From the NCBI GenBank assembly GCA_017411885.1, contig JAFQPF010000257.1, positions 1-6,600 on the forward strand: a stretch of DNA of 6,600 nucleotides, read 5' to 3'. Positions 1 to 6,100 of the stretch are shown here, piece by piece (position 1 is the first letter of the stretch; every line of letters begins with the position of its first letter). The position numbers and the translations under genes were made by a program. Source of the stretch: Clostridia bacterium (GTDB taxonomy: Bacteria; Bacillota_A; Clostridia; Oscillospirales; CAG-272). The notes below the pieces were generated by a model. The model had not been told where the DNA came from and did no database searches. It saw nothing but the letters and a program-made list of their open reading frames with translations.

Positions 1-180
1 AACAGAATCACGTTTGCTTATAAACTCCTCGGGTGGTACGTTAGTATAATTGAAATGCGGTGTTGCTACTACGGTCTTAACTCCGTCGCGTAACATAGCC
101 TTGAGCATATTGACGCTCATTTCCATATCTGCTGCGCCGTCATCTATTCCGTAAAGCAGATGTGTATGCAGATCAGTCAT
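1..180 (-). CDS. Protein-tyrosine phosphatase, PHP family (CpsB/CapC/YwqE type), N-terminal 60 residues
   Basis: Only the first 60 codons are present; the gene continues past position 1. The protein begins MTDLHTHLLYGIDDGA, the characteristic opening of CpsB-type metal-dependent tyrosine phosphatases: an HxH pair (H5, H7) followed by GIDDG (11-15), then VVATPH (37-42), where H42 falls at a further metal-ligand position of the PHP fold. Family members are about 240-260 residues, cytoplasmic and Mn-dependent, and dephosphorylate the cognate BY-kinase, resetting the phosphorylation cycle that controls polysaccharide export and chain length. The start codon overlaps the kinase stop by one base (TAATG, 178-182) and I see no good ribosome binding site before it, so translation probably depends on reinitiation after the kinase gene. 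The order modulator-kinase-phosphatase matches ywqCDE and capABC. The family call is secure; the specific substrate is inferred from context. Symbol left blank because names differ between species (cpsB, capC, ywqE, wzh). Confidence 0.93.
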   Translation of the reverse strand, partial: MTDLHTHLLYGIDDGAADMEMSVNMLKAMLRDGVKTVVATPHFNYTNVPPEEFISKRDSV

Positions 181-884
181 TATTTGTAGCTGTAATTTCT
201 ATACTTGCTCGTATAGCCCTTCGTTGTACTGCTTATTACGTTATTAAGTACAAAGCCGAGGATAGGCGCGTTTGCGTATTCATACTTGGTAAGTACCTTT
301 TTGGTTTCGGGATGCGTGCTCTGCGCAGAACGAACTACCACTACCGTTCCATCCACATACGGAACAAGTGCAAGCGCGTCTGTTACTATATTTACGGGCG
401 GAGTATCGATGATGATATAATCGTATGCTTCGGAAAGCTCATCGAGTGTATTCTTCATTGCGTCGCTCGAAATAAGCTCCGCGGGATTCGGAGGAATAAG
501 TCCTGCCGGAATTACGTGAAGATTTTCTCTGGTTGTCTTCTTGACAGCATCGGCAACTGTACACATACCCGAAAGGATATTAGAAAGACCGACACGGCTT
601 TCAAGATCGTAATATCTGTGAATTCTCGGGCGGCGCATATCACAGTCAATAAGAAGCACCTTAGCGCCTGTCTGTGCAAAAGTAACCGCGAGATTTATGG
701 ATGTGATAGTTTTACCTTCCTTGGGAAGCGCGCTTGTAATGGCTATTCTCTTGCATTTTCCCTCAGATGCGGAAACCGCAAACTGCACGTTTGTTCTGAA
801 AGCCTTATAAGCCTCGGTTATCTGGAAATTGGTCGTGCTGTCGACCGTATTTAAGACTCTGTTTTTACTTCTTGGCATTTTCAC
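180..884 (-). CDS. Bacterial tyrosine kinase (BY-kinase), CpsD/CapB/YwqD type
   Basis: Cytoplasmic P-loop tyrosine autokinase that pairs with the membrane modulator encoded just upstream and controls polysaccharide polymerisation/export. Numbered from the ATG at 899 (239 residues): Walker A SALPKEGKT (56-64; K63 and T64 contact the phosphates), Walker A' LLIDCDMRRP (82-91; D85, D87), Walker B IIIDTPP (162-168; D165). The C-terminal tail carries a tyrosine cluster (Y229, Y233, Y236, Y238), the usual trans-autophosphorylation site. EAYKAFRTN (29-37) is the family's N-terminal oligomerisation-type motif. Length is normal for the split Gram-positive form, in which the transmembrane part is a separate protein. 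Start choice: the ATG at 899 has no ribosome binding site, whereas GGAGGT at 892-897 lies 7 nt before an in-frame GTG at 884 and 13 nt before an ATG at 878. I chose the GTG; the ATG at 878 is nearly as likely, and the conserved part is unaffected. All three starts lie inside the end of the upstream gene. Confidence 0.95.
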   Translation of the reverse strand: MKMPRSKNRVLNTVDSTTNFQITEAYKAFRTNVQFAVSASEGKCKRIAITSALPKEGKTITSINLAVTFAQTGAKVLLIDCDMRRPRIHRYYDLESRVGLSNILSGMCTVADAVKKTTRENLHVIPAGLIPPNPAELISSDAMKNTLDELSEAYDYIIIDTPPVNIVTDALALVPYVDGTVVVVRSAQSTHPETKKVLTKYEYANAPILGFVLNNVISSTTKGYTSKYRNYSYK

Positions 885-1659
885 CGGGTCTACCTCCATA
901 TCCGTAACCGTATCCGTACGCTCTCTTGTTATCCTTGATTATTTCGTCAAAGTTAGGTATTACGCCGAGTATCGGCACGTCATATACCTTGGTAAGGTCG
1001 GTTTCATCACCGATTCTTACGTCGAACATCTTAAGAATGATAAGTGCCAGAGCCGAGAAGATCGCGCCTATTACTGCTCCTGCAAAGGTATTACGGGTAA
1101 CGTTATTATTGACCTGCGCTACACGTTCAAACTTAGGCTTATCGGTAACCTTAAGTGCGTCAAAGCCCTTGATCTCGTGTATTCTTTCGGGTGCAAGCTC
1201 TGCAAGCACGGTTGCGACCGTATATGCGTCTCCGGGATAAGCGGAAACTACGGTTGCATTGAACAGGTCTGTATCCTGAACCTCCTTATAGGAGATCATT
1301 GCGTCAAGTCCGCCGGAGGTATAGTTTACCGTACACTTGCCCTTGACGTTTTCTTCCATAAGGTCAAAAAACTCATCGTTTTCGAGAAGCTTCATATACG
1401 TAAGTATGGCTTCCTTTGCATACGTATACGTCTGATAAGCGGTAACGGCTGTCGTTGCCTGAGCGTTGCCGAATTCAGGTGCTACGTAAAACTGTATCTT
1501 CAATCCGTAAAGCGGCGTTACTGCAAAGGTGCTGTATAAAAACATTATTACGGCACAAAGCACTGCGCTGACGGCGATGATCCACCAACGCTTGAGCAAC
1601 GTTTGCAATATATCAACGACGCTTAATTCAATGGTTTCCATTTTTTCCATTATTGCCAT
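865..1659 (-). CDS. Polysaccharide chain-length determinant / tyrosine-kinase modulator (Wzz family, CpsC/CapA/YwqC type)
   Basis: Integral membrane partner and activator of the BY-kinase encoded downstream; family members set capsule/EPS chain length and recruit the kinase to the membrane. The 264-residue protein has a short cytoplasmic N-terminus (1-24), TM1 at about 26-46 beginning WWIIAVSAVL, an extracellular domain of about 145 residues, TM2 at about 191-212 (FAGAVIGAIFSALALIILKM), and a cytoplasmic juxtamembrane segment with VPILGVIPNFDE (228-239), the conserved region that contacts and activates the kinase in this family. The tail ends in a Gly-Tyr repeat, YGYGYGYGG (248-256), then basic residues. 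First gene of the leftward operon; its end overlaps the kinase start. AAAGGA at 1662-1667 is the only ribosome binding site candidate; it is close (2 nt) to the ATG at 1659 and 11 nt from an in-frame ATG at 1650, so the true start could be three codons shorter. Low similarity is usual in this family; the call rests on topology, the PILG motif and context. Confidence 0.93.
   Translation of the reverse strand: MAIMEKMETIELSVVDILQTLLKRWWIIAVSAVLCAVIMFLYSTFAVTPLYGLKIQFYVAPEFGNAQATTAVTAYQTYTYAKEAILTYMKLLENDEFFDLMEENVKGKCTVNYTSGGLDAMISYKEVQDTDLFNATVVSAYPGDAYTVATVLAELAPERIHEIKGFDALKVTDKPKFERVAQVNNNVTRNTFAGAVIGAIFSALALIILKMFDVRIGDETDLTKVYDVPILGVIPNFDEIIKDNKRAYGYGYGYGGRPGENAKK
892..897 (-). promoter_or_regulatory. 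Ribosome binding site GGAGGT that decides the tyrosine-kinase start
   Basis: GGAGGT on the minus strand, lying inside the 3' end of the modulator gene. Spacing is 7 nt to the GTG at 884 and 13 nt to the ATG at 878. It overlaps the outermost in-frame ATG (897-899), so it cannot serve that codon. It argues that the kinase is five to seven residues shorter than its longest open frame. Confidence 0.7.
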
Positions 1660-1692
1660 ATTCCTTTCAGAATAAAAAATAAACCTCTTTAG

Positions 1693-1721
1693 ATTATATC
1701 AAATTTACTTCGCGTTGTCAA
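1693..1721 (-). promoter_or_regulatory. Perfect sigma-A promoter for the polysaccharide phosphoregulation operon
   Basis: On the minus strand TTGACA (-35, 1716-1721) is followed by a 17-nt spacer and TATAAT (-10, 1693-1698): both hexamers match consensus and the spacing is optimal. The expected start of transcription is near 1685-1687, giving a leader of only about 26 nt before the ATG at 1659. DNA just upstream of the -35 (about 1722-1755) is A/T-rich and could act as an UP element. No operator palindrome is evident between promoter and gene. Such a strong promoter suggests high basal transcription unless a repressor outside this window acts here. Confidence 0.88.
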
Positions 1722-1894
1722 TAGCAAAAAGGACTTTAATCTTTATTTTTTAGCAAATACAAACAAGATTCGGGCGTATGTACAGTTATCCGATTTCCAC
1801 CTCCGTATGCGTTAAAACAGCATTTTGCACGAATCCGCAAGCACAAATTTGGCAATATTTATTGTAAAAAGCGGATATTTTTTTGAAAAAACTA

Positions 1895-1923
1895 TTGCAA
1901 TGACCAGAAAACTGTGTTATAAT
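1895..1923 (+). promoter_or_regulatory. Extended -10 sigma-A promoter for rplS
   Basis: TTGCAA (-35, 1895-1900), a 17-nt spacer, then TATAAT (-10, 1918-1923), preceded by TG one base upstream (TGT, 1915-1917), an extended -10 element. Upstream A/T tracts (1877-1892) could act as an UP element. Transcription should start at about 1929-1931, leaving an 85-nt leader. A strong promoter fits the demand for a ribosomal protein; it also means rplS here does not depend on the rpsP-rimM-trmD genes that commonly precede it. Confidence 0.85.
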
Positions 1924-1929
1924 AACAGA

Positions 1930-2015
1930 GTACGTGCCGTGATCGGTGTGTACATAGTAAGGACGGTCCTCTGCAATGCTCTGCACGAACGCCCGGTAAT
2001 AAGGAGGAAGCCAAA
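1930..2015 (+). promoter_or_regulatory. Structured rplS 5' leader, candidate L19 autoregulatory element
   Basis: The predicted transcript begins with a 10-bp hairpin, 1930-1939 pairing with 1944-1953 around a UGAU loop (three central pairs are G-U). Next comes AGGA-CGG-TCCT (1960-1970), a small hairpin with a 3-nt loop. The segment TCCTCT (1967-1972) can instead pair over six bases with GGAGGA (2003-2008), burying the rplS Shine-Dalgarno sequence; the two pairings exclude each other. TGCA at 1972-1975 and 1982-1985 could close a small loop between them. Ribosomal protein leaders upstream of rplS are an established class in Firmicutes (the Rfam L19 leader family), but I cannot confirm that this sequence matches that model. 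The pairings are seen in the sequence; a regulatory role is inferred. Confidence 0.5.
2001..2007 (+). promoter_or_regulatory. rplS ribosome binding site AAGGAGG
   Basis: A full-consensus Shine-Dalgarno sequence 8 nt before the rplS ATG at 2016. It fixes the start and is the part of the leader that can be masked by TCCTCT at 1967-1972. Confidence 0.9.
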
Positions 2016-2372
2016 ATGGATCTTATCAAGGCTTTTACAAATGAGCAGTTAAAGAGCGAGGTTCCGAACATTGTTGTTGGTAACAACGTTAAGGTACACA
2101 TCCGTATCGTTGAACCCGGCAAGGGTAAGGAAGCCAAGGAAAGAATTCAGATCTTCGAAGGTACCGTTATCGCTAAGCGCGGCGGCGGAATCTCCGAAAC
2201 ATTCACCGTAAGACGTGTTGCATACGGCTGCGGCGTTGAAAAGACTTTCCCTCTCCACTCTCCCAACGTTGCTAAGGTTGAAACCACAAGAATAGGTAAG
2301 GTTAGACGTGCTAAGCTTAACTATCTCCGCAGCAGAGTTGGTAAGAGCTCCAAGGTTAAGGAACGCATCTGA
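2016..2372 (+). CDS. rplS: 50S ribosomal protein L19
   Basis: Component of the large ribosomal subunit at the 30S-50S interface, where L19 contributes to an intersubunit bridge. The 118-residue protein is the usual length and carries the family signatures: [19 protein letters not shown] (22-40), [20 protein letters not shown] (48-67), then [17 protein letters not shown] (73-89), and the basic C-terminus [20 protein letters not shown] (97-116). The start is fixed by AAGGAGG eight bases upstream. It has its own promoter and structured leader and is followed by a terminator hairpin, so it is probably transcribed mainly as a single gene. In many Firmicutes rplS follows rpsP-rimM-trmD; here it lies between a divergent polysaccharide operon and pth-mfd, with no trmD upstream. 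Identification is certain. Confidence 0.99.
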   Translation: MDLIKAFTNEQLKSEVPNIVVGNNVKVHIRIVEPGKGKEAKERIQIFEGTVIAKRGGGISETFTVRRVAYGCGVEKTFPLHSPNVAKVETTRIGKVRRAKLNYLRSRVGKSSKVKERI

Positions 2373-2408
2373 GTGTTCACTTTTCCCACATTACAATAGG
2401 TTGTGCGT

Positions 2409-2447
2409 AAAAGAACTGTATCTGTCTGTGACAGCAACAGTTCTTTT
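2409..2447 (+). terminator. Intrinsic terminator after rplS
   Basis: Perfect 11-bp outer stem, AAAAGAACTGT (2409-2419) with ACAGTTCTTTT (2437-2447), separated by a 2x2 internal loop from an inner 5-bp stem, CTGTC (2422-2426) with GACAG (2430-2434), around a 3-nt loop. The 3' arm ends in TTCTTTT, so the U-tract is part of the stem and is followed by GTCGCTTT rather than a long T run. It starts 36 nt after the rplS stop. Termination may be incomplete, allowing some read-through into pth-mfd, for which I find no clear promoter in the gap. Confidence 0.8.
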
Positions 2448-2491
2448 GTCGCTTTACCTGTATTAACTAAACGGAAAGCGCGGAAATTATA

Positions 2492-3118
2492 ATGGCTGAC
2501 ATATTTGAGCTGTTCAAAAAAATACAAAAGTCCCCCGAAGGAACAAGCGATCCGATACGCTACATCGTGGTCGGTCTCGGCAATCCCGGGGATAAATATA
2601 TTCACACCCGCCACAACGCAGGCTTTATGGCACTTGATGCCCTTGCTGAAAAGAAAGGCTTCAAGGTCGACAGGCTTAAGTACCACGCACTTATCACAGA
2701 TGCTTGCATTGCTTCAAAACGCGTGCTTTTTATGAAGCCACAGACATATATGAACAATTCAGGCGTTGCTGTGCGTGAAGCTGCGGCGTTTTACAAGGTT
2801 CCTGTTGAAAACGTCATTGTAATATTTGACGACATCTCACTTGAGCCCGGAAAGATACGCTTGCGCAAAAAAGGAAGTGCGGGCGGGCACAACGGTATAA
2901 AAAGCATTATAGAGCATCTTGGAAGCGACAGCTTCCCCCGAATTAAGATCGGTGTCGGTGCAAAGCCGCATCCCGATTACGATCTTGCAGACTGGGTGCT
3001 GGGTGATATTCCTAAGGACAAACGTGATATTTTCTTCGACGCACTTGTCCGCGCAGGAGAATCGCTTGAGCTTATGCTTTCTTCAGGCATTGATGCGGCG
3101 ATGGCAAAATACAACTGA
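2492..3118 (+). CDS. pth: Peptidyl-tRNA hydrolase (bacterial Pth type)
   Basis: Cytosolic esterase that cleaves peptidyl-tRNA released from stalled ribosomes, freeing tRNA for reuse. The 208-residue protein shows all family motifs: VGLGNPGDKY (27-36; N31), TRHNAG (39-44; H41, the catalytic His equivalent to E. coli H20), KPQTYMNNSG (82-91; N88 equivalent to N68), FDD (112-114; D113 equivalent to D93) and GSAGGHNGIKSI (128-139; N134 equivalent to N114). It has an extra N-terminal segment of about 22 residues before the usual first strand, MADIFELFKKIQKS..., lysine-rich and possibly amphipathic. No other ATG occurs in frame before M46, so the extension is probably real; the ribosome binding site is weak (GGA at 2482-2484, 7 nt away). 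mfd follows after 18 nt, the common Firmicute pth-mfd pairing, suggesting co-transcription. Function is certain; the exact start slightly less so. Confidence 0.98.
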   Translation: MADIFELFKKIQKSPEGTSDPIRYIVVGLGNPGDKYIHTRHNAGFMALDALAEKKGFKVDRLKYHALITDACIASKRVLFMKPQTYMNNSGVAVREAAAFYKVPVENVIVIFDDISLEPGKIRLRKKGSAGGHNGIKSIIEHLGSDSFPRIKIGVGAKPHPDYDLADWVLGDIPKDKRDIFFDALVRAGESLELMLSSGIDAAMAKYN

Positions 3119-3126
3119 TTCTATTC

Positions 3127-3130
3127 GGAG
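3127..3130 (+). promoter_or_regulatory. mfd ribosome binding site GGAG
   Basis: GGAG (in CGGAGA) six bases before the ATG at 3137, inside the 18-nt gap after the pth stop. It supports this ATG as the mfd start and leaves no room for a separate promoter, so mfd is expected to share the pth transcript. Confidence 0.75.
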
Positions 3131-3136
3131 ATATAT

Positions 3137-6100
3137 ATGAGAATTATCTGCGACAATATCAAGGCTGAGCGAGAATACAGCGAATTTATAAAGGTTCGTG
3201 ACAGGCTGAGCTTTGAGCGTATGCGACCGGTTACTGTTACCGGACTTTCGGACGGAGCGCGCGCCTCGTTTTATGCTTCTGTCATAGACGATCTTTCGGG
3301 CGACTGTCCCCTGCCTCCGCTTATACTTGTCCCAGACGAAAAGGAAGCACTCAAGATATCAAATATTCTGACCGATTACGGTACTGAGCCGCTTACCTAC
3401 CCGCTCAGGGACTTAAACTTTCATAACATCACAGCCTCCCATGGATATGAGCATGAGAGGCTTAAAGTATTATCTGAGCTTGCCCTCTCGGGCACGTCGG
3501 GAGTTATAATCGCTACTCCCGATGCGGCACTTCAGATGACCATGCCGCCCGATTATCTCAAGGAATGCACCATTAAGATCTCACTTGACGCTCCTTTCGA
3601 GCGTGACGAGCTTGTGCGCAAGCTTCTGATGGGCGGATACGTGCGCGTTGAGATGGTTGACGGTGTCGGTCAGTTTGCCGTGAGAGGAAGCATAGTAGAC
3701 ATCTTCCCTCCTTTATATTCAAGCCCGATACGTATTGATTTTTTCGATACGGAAATAGATCAGATAGGCTACTTTGACCTTATTACTCAGCGCAAGAGCG
3801 AAAATCTTGTAAGCGTTACGATACCGCCCGCGCGCGAGCTTATTCCGAGCGACGAGAAACGCGCGCAGATCAAAAAAAGCATTGAGGCTCTTATAAAAAA
3901 AGCAAAGAACGACCGCACCAAGGCCGAGCTTAAAACCGAACTTGACGCGGTAGATTCGGGGCTTGAGCTTGCTTTTATAGACAAGTATCTCCCGACAATT
4001 TACGACGAGCCCTACTGTCTTCTTGACTATTACCTTGATAAGAACCTGAATCAAGGCAAGCGTCCGCTTGTTTTTATGCAGGAAAGCAGTATGTGTGCCG
4101 ACAGAGTCAAAGCATATGAATGGCATATAAACGAGGAGCTTACATCTCTTGCAGGTGAGGGCGCTATTGCTCTAAGCAACGGTGTATGGGCTAAGGGACA
4201 CGGAGATTTTGAGGAATTCTGCGATCTTTGCGGCTTTGTAGTTGTAGACGCATTTGCAAGAGCATCCGAAAGGCGAAGTGCCGGGCTTTTTTCGTTTGAG
4301 ACCAAGCAGACTGTAAATTACTGTGACAATTTTGAGCTTTTGTGCGAGGATCTGACCACCTTCTTAAAGCGATCCTATCGCGCTGTTATAATCTGCGAAA
4401 ACGAAGCGGCGGCAAAAAGCGTTCACGCATCCTTGTGCGATTTGGGAATAAACGCCGTTCTTGCAGGCGAAAGCATTGAATCTGCTTCCCTGTCGCCAAA
4501 GACCGCATACGTGCTTACAGGTACAACTATACCCGGCTTTGAGCTTATAAGCACGCGCTTTGTGTCTCTCAGTATGCTTCCTGCCGGAAGCTATGCGCGC
4601 TCATTACAAATTTCAAAAAACAGGAAAAAGACAAAAAAGGAACAGGAAAGGCAGATACTTTCCTATACCGATCTTCACGAGGGCGATTATATCGTTCACG
4701 TAAACTACGGAATCGGTCGCTATGTCGGCATCAAGCAACTGACGGTCGACGGCGTTACTAAAGATTACATCAAGCTTCAGTATGCGGGCGAGGACACGCT
4801 ATTTATACCGACAAATCAGCTTGATAACGTAACCAAATATATCGGCGCCAGAGCTGACGACGGCACGGTCAAGCTTTCCAAAATGGGTGGTGCCGACTGG
4901 GGACGCGCCAAAACGCGCGCAAAGGCGGCGGCCAAGAGTATGGCTAAGGAGCTTATAAAGCTTTACGCCGAAAGGCAGACGCGCGAGGGCTTTGCTTTCA
5001 GCGCTGACGACGACGCTCAGATGCAGTTTGACAGCTCGTTTGAATATGAAGAAACCGACGGACAGCTTTCGGCTATCGATGACGTCAAGCGCGATATGCA
5101 GAGAAACGTTCCTATGGACAGACTTATCTGCGGTGACGTCGGCTACGGCAAGACCGAGGTTGCTCTGCGTGCCGCATTCAAGGCGGCTATGGACGGAAAG
5201 CAGACTGCGGTACTTGTACCGACGACTATACTTGCTTTCCAGCATTACCGAACATTTCTTTCGCGAATGAGAGGCTTTCCGGTCAAGTGCGAGATGCTTT
5301 CAAGCTTCAGAACTTCAAAGCAGAACGAGGAAACTCTGCGCAAGCTTCGACGCGGCGATATTGACATTATAATAGGTACTCACAGGCTCATTTCCAAGGA
5401 TGTAAAGTTCAAGGATTTAGGTCTTGTTATAATTGATGAGGAACAGAGATTCGGCGTTGCGCAAAAGGAAAGGCTTAAAGAAATATCAAGTGACGTTGAT
5501 ATTTTGACGCTGACTGCGACTCCTATTCCGCGAACACTTAATATGGCTATGAGCGGCATACGCGATATGTCCATTCTCGACGAAGCACCGGGTGAGCGAT
5601 TCCCTGTTCAGACCTATGTGCTTGAGCATGACGAGATGATAATATACGAGGCAATACGCAAGGAATTAAGGCGCGGCGGTCAGGTCTTTTACCTGCACAA
5701 CAACATTGACAGCATCGCGACTGTTGCGGGGCTTTTGAAAAATGCTTTGCCCGATGCAAGGATAGCCGTGGCTCACGGACGTATGGACAAGGAAATGATG
5801 TCGGACATATGGCGAGATCTTGTTAACGGTGACATTGACATACTTGTCAGCACGACTATCATCGAAACAGGTGTTGACGTGCCTAATGCCAACACGCTTA
5901 TAATCGACAATGCCGACAGGCTCGGTCTTTCACAGCTTCATCAGCTAAGAGGACGTGTAGGAAGATCAAGCAGGCGTGCATATGCTTATTTCACATATCC
6001 GCCCAACAAGGTTATATCCGAGATCGCCACAAAGAGGCTTTCCGCGCTCAAGGAATACACCGAATTCGGTGCAGGCTTCAGGATCGCCTTGCGTGACCTT

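Larger units (their letters stand above)
1660..2015. other. Divergent intergenic region between the polysaccharide operon and rplS
   Basis: 356 nt without a credible gene. It holds the leftward promoter (1693-1721), the rightward rplS promoter (1895-1923) and the rplS leader (about 1930-2015). The middle part (about 1740-1890) is A/T-rich, with no recognisable gene, tRNA or strong hairpin; the only small symmetry is CAAT-ATTT-ATTG at 1853-1864, which is weak. Short open frames crossing this stretch on both strands lack ribosome binding sites and run through the promoters. Confidence 0.8.

Noticed and set aside
162..854. A long plus-strand open frame (230 codons) opposite the tyrosine kinase
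   Set aside because: It is antisense to a gene with all BY-kinase motifs, has no ribosome binding site, and its translation is Cys/Arg-rich with no domain character.
829..1539. Plus-strand open frame (236 codons) opposite the kinase modulator
   Set aside because: The minus-strand product has two TM segments and the family's PILG motif in an operon context; the plus-strand frame has no recognisable features.
1853..1864. CAATATTTATTG partial palindrome as a possible operator
   Set aside because: Only four base pairs, in A/T-rich DNA and not overlapping either promoter; expected by chance.
1786..2052. Short open frames on both strands in the divergent intergenic region
   Set aside because: They run through the rplS promoter and leader, lack ribosome binding sites and resemble no protein family.
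2488..2493. TATAAT just before and overlapping the pth start codon
   Set aside because: No acceptable -35 at the right distance (AACTAA at 2465-2470), and transcription would begin inside the pth coding region.
3868..3905. Two A7 runs in mfd that could mark slippage or a frameshift
   Set aside because: The frame continues without interruption into all downstream motor motifs, so no frameshift is present; no recoding signal is evident.
4799..5245. Minus-strand open frame of 148 codons within mfd
   Set aside because: It is antisense to the conserved motor region including Walker A; shadow of the mfd reading frame.
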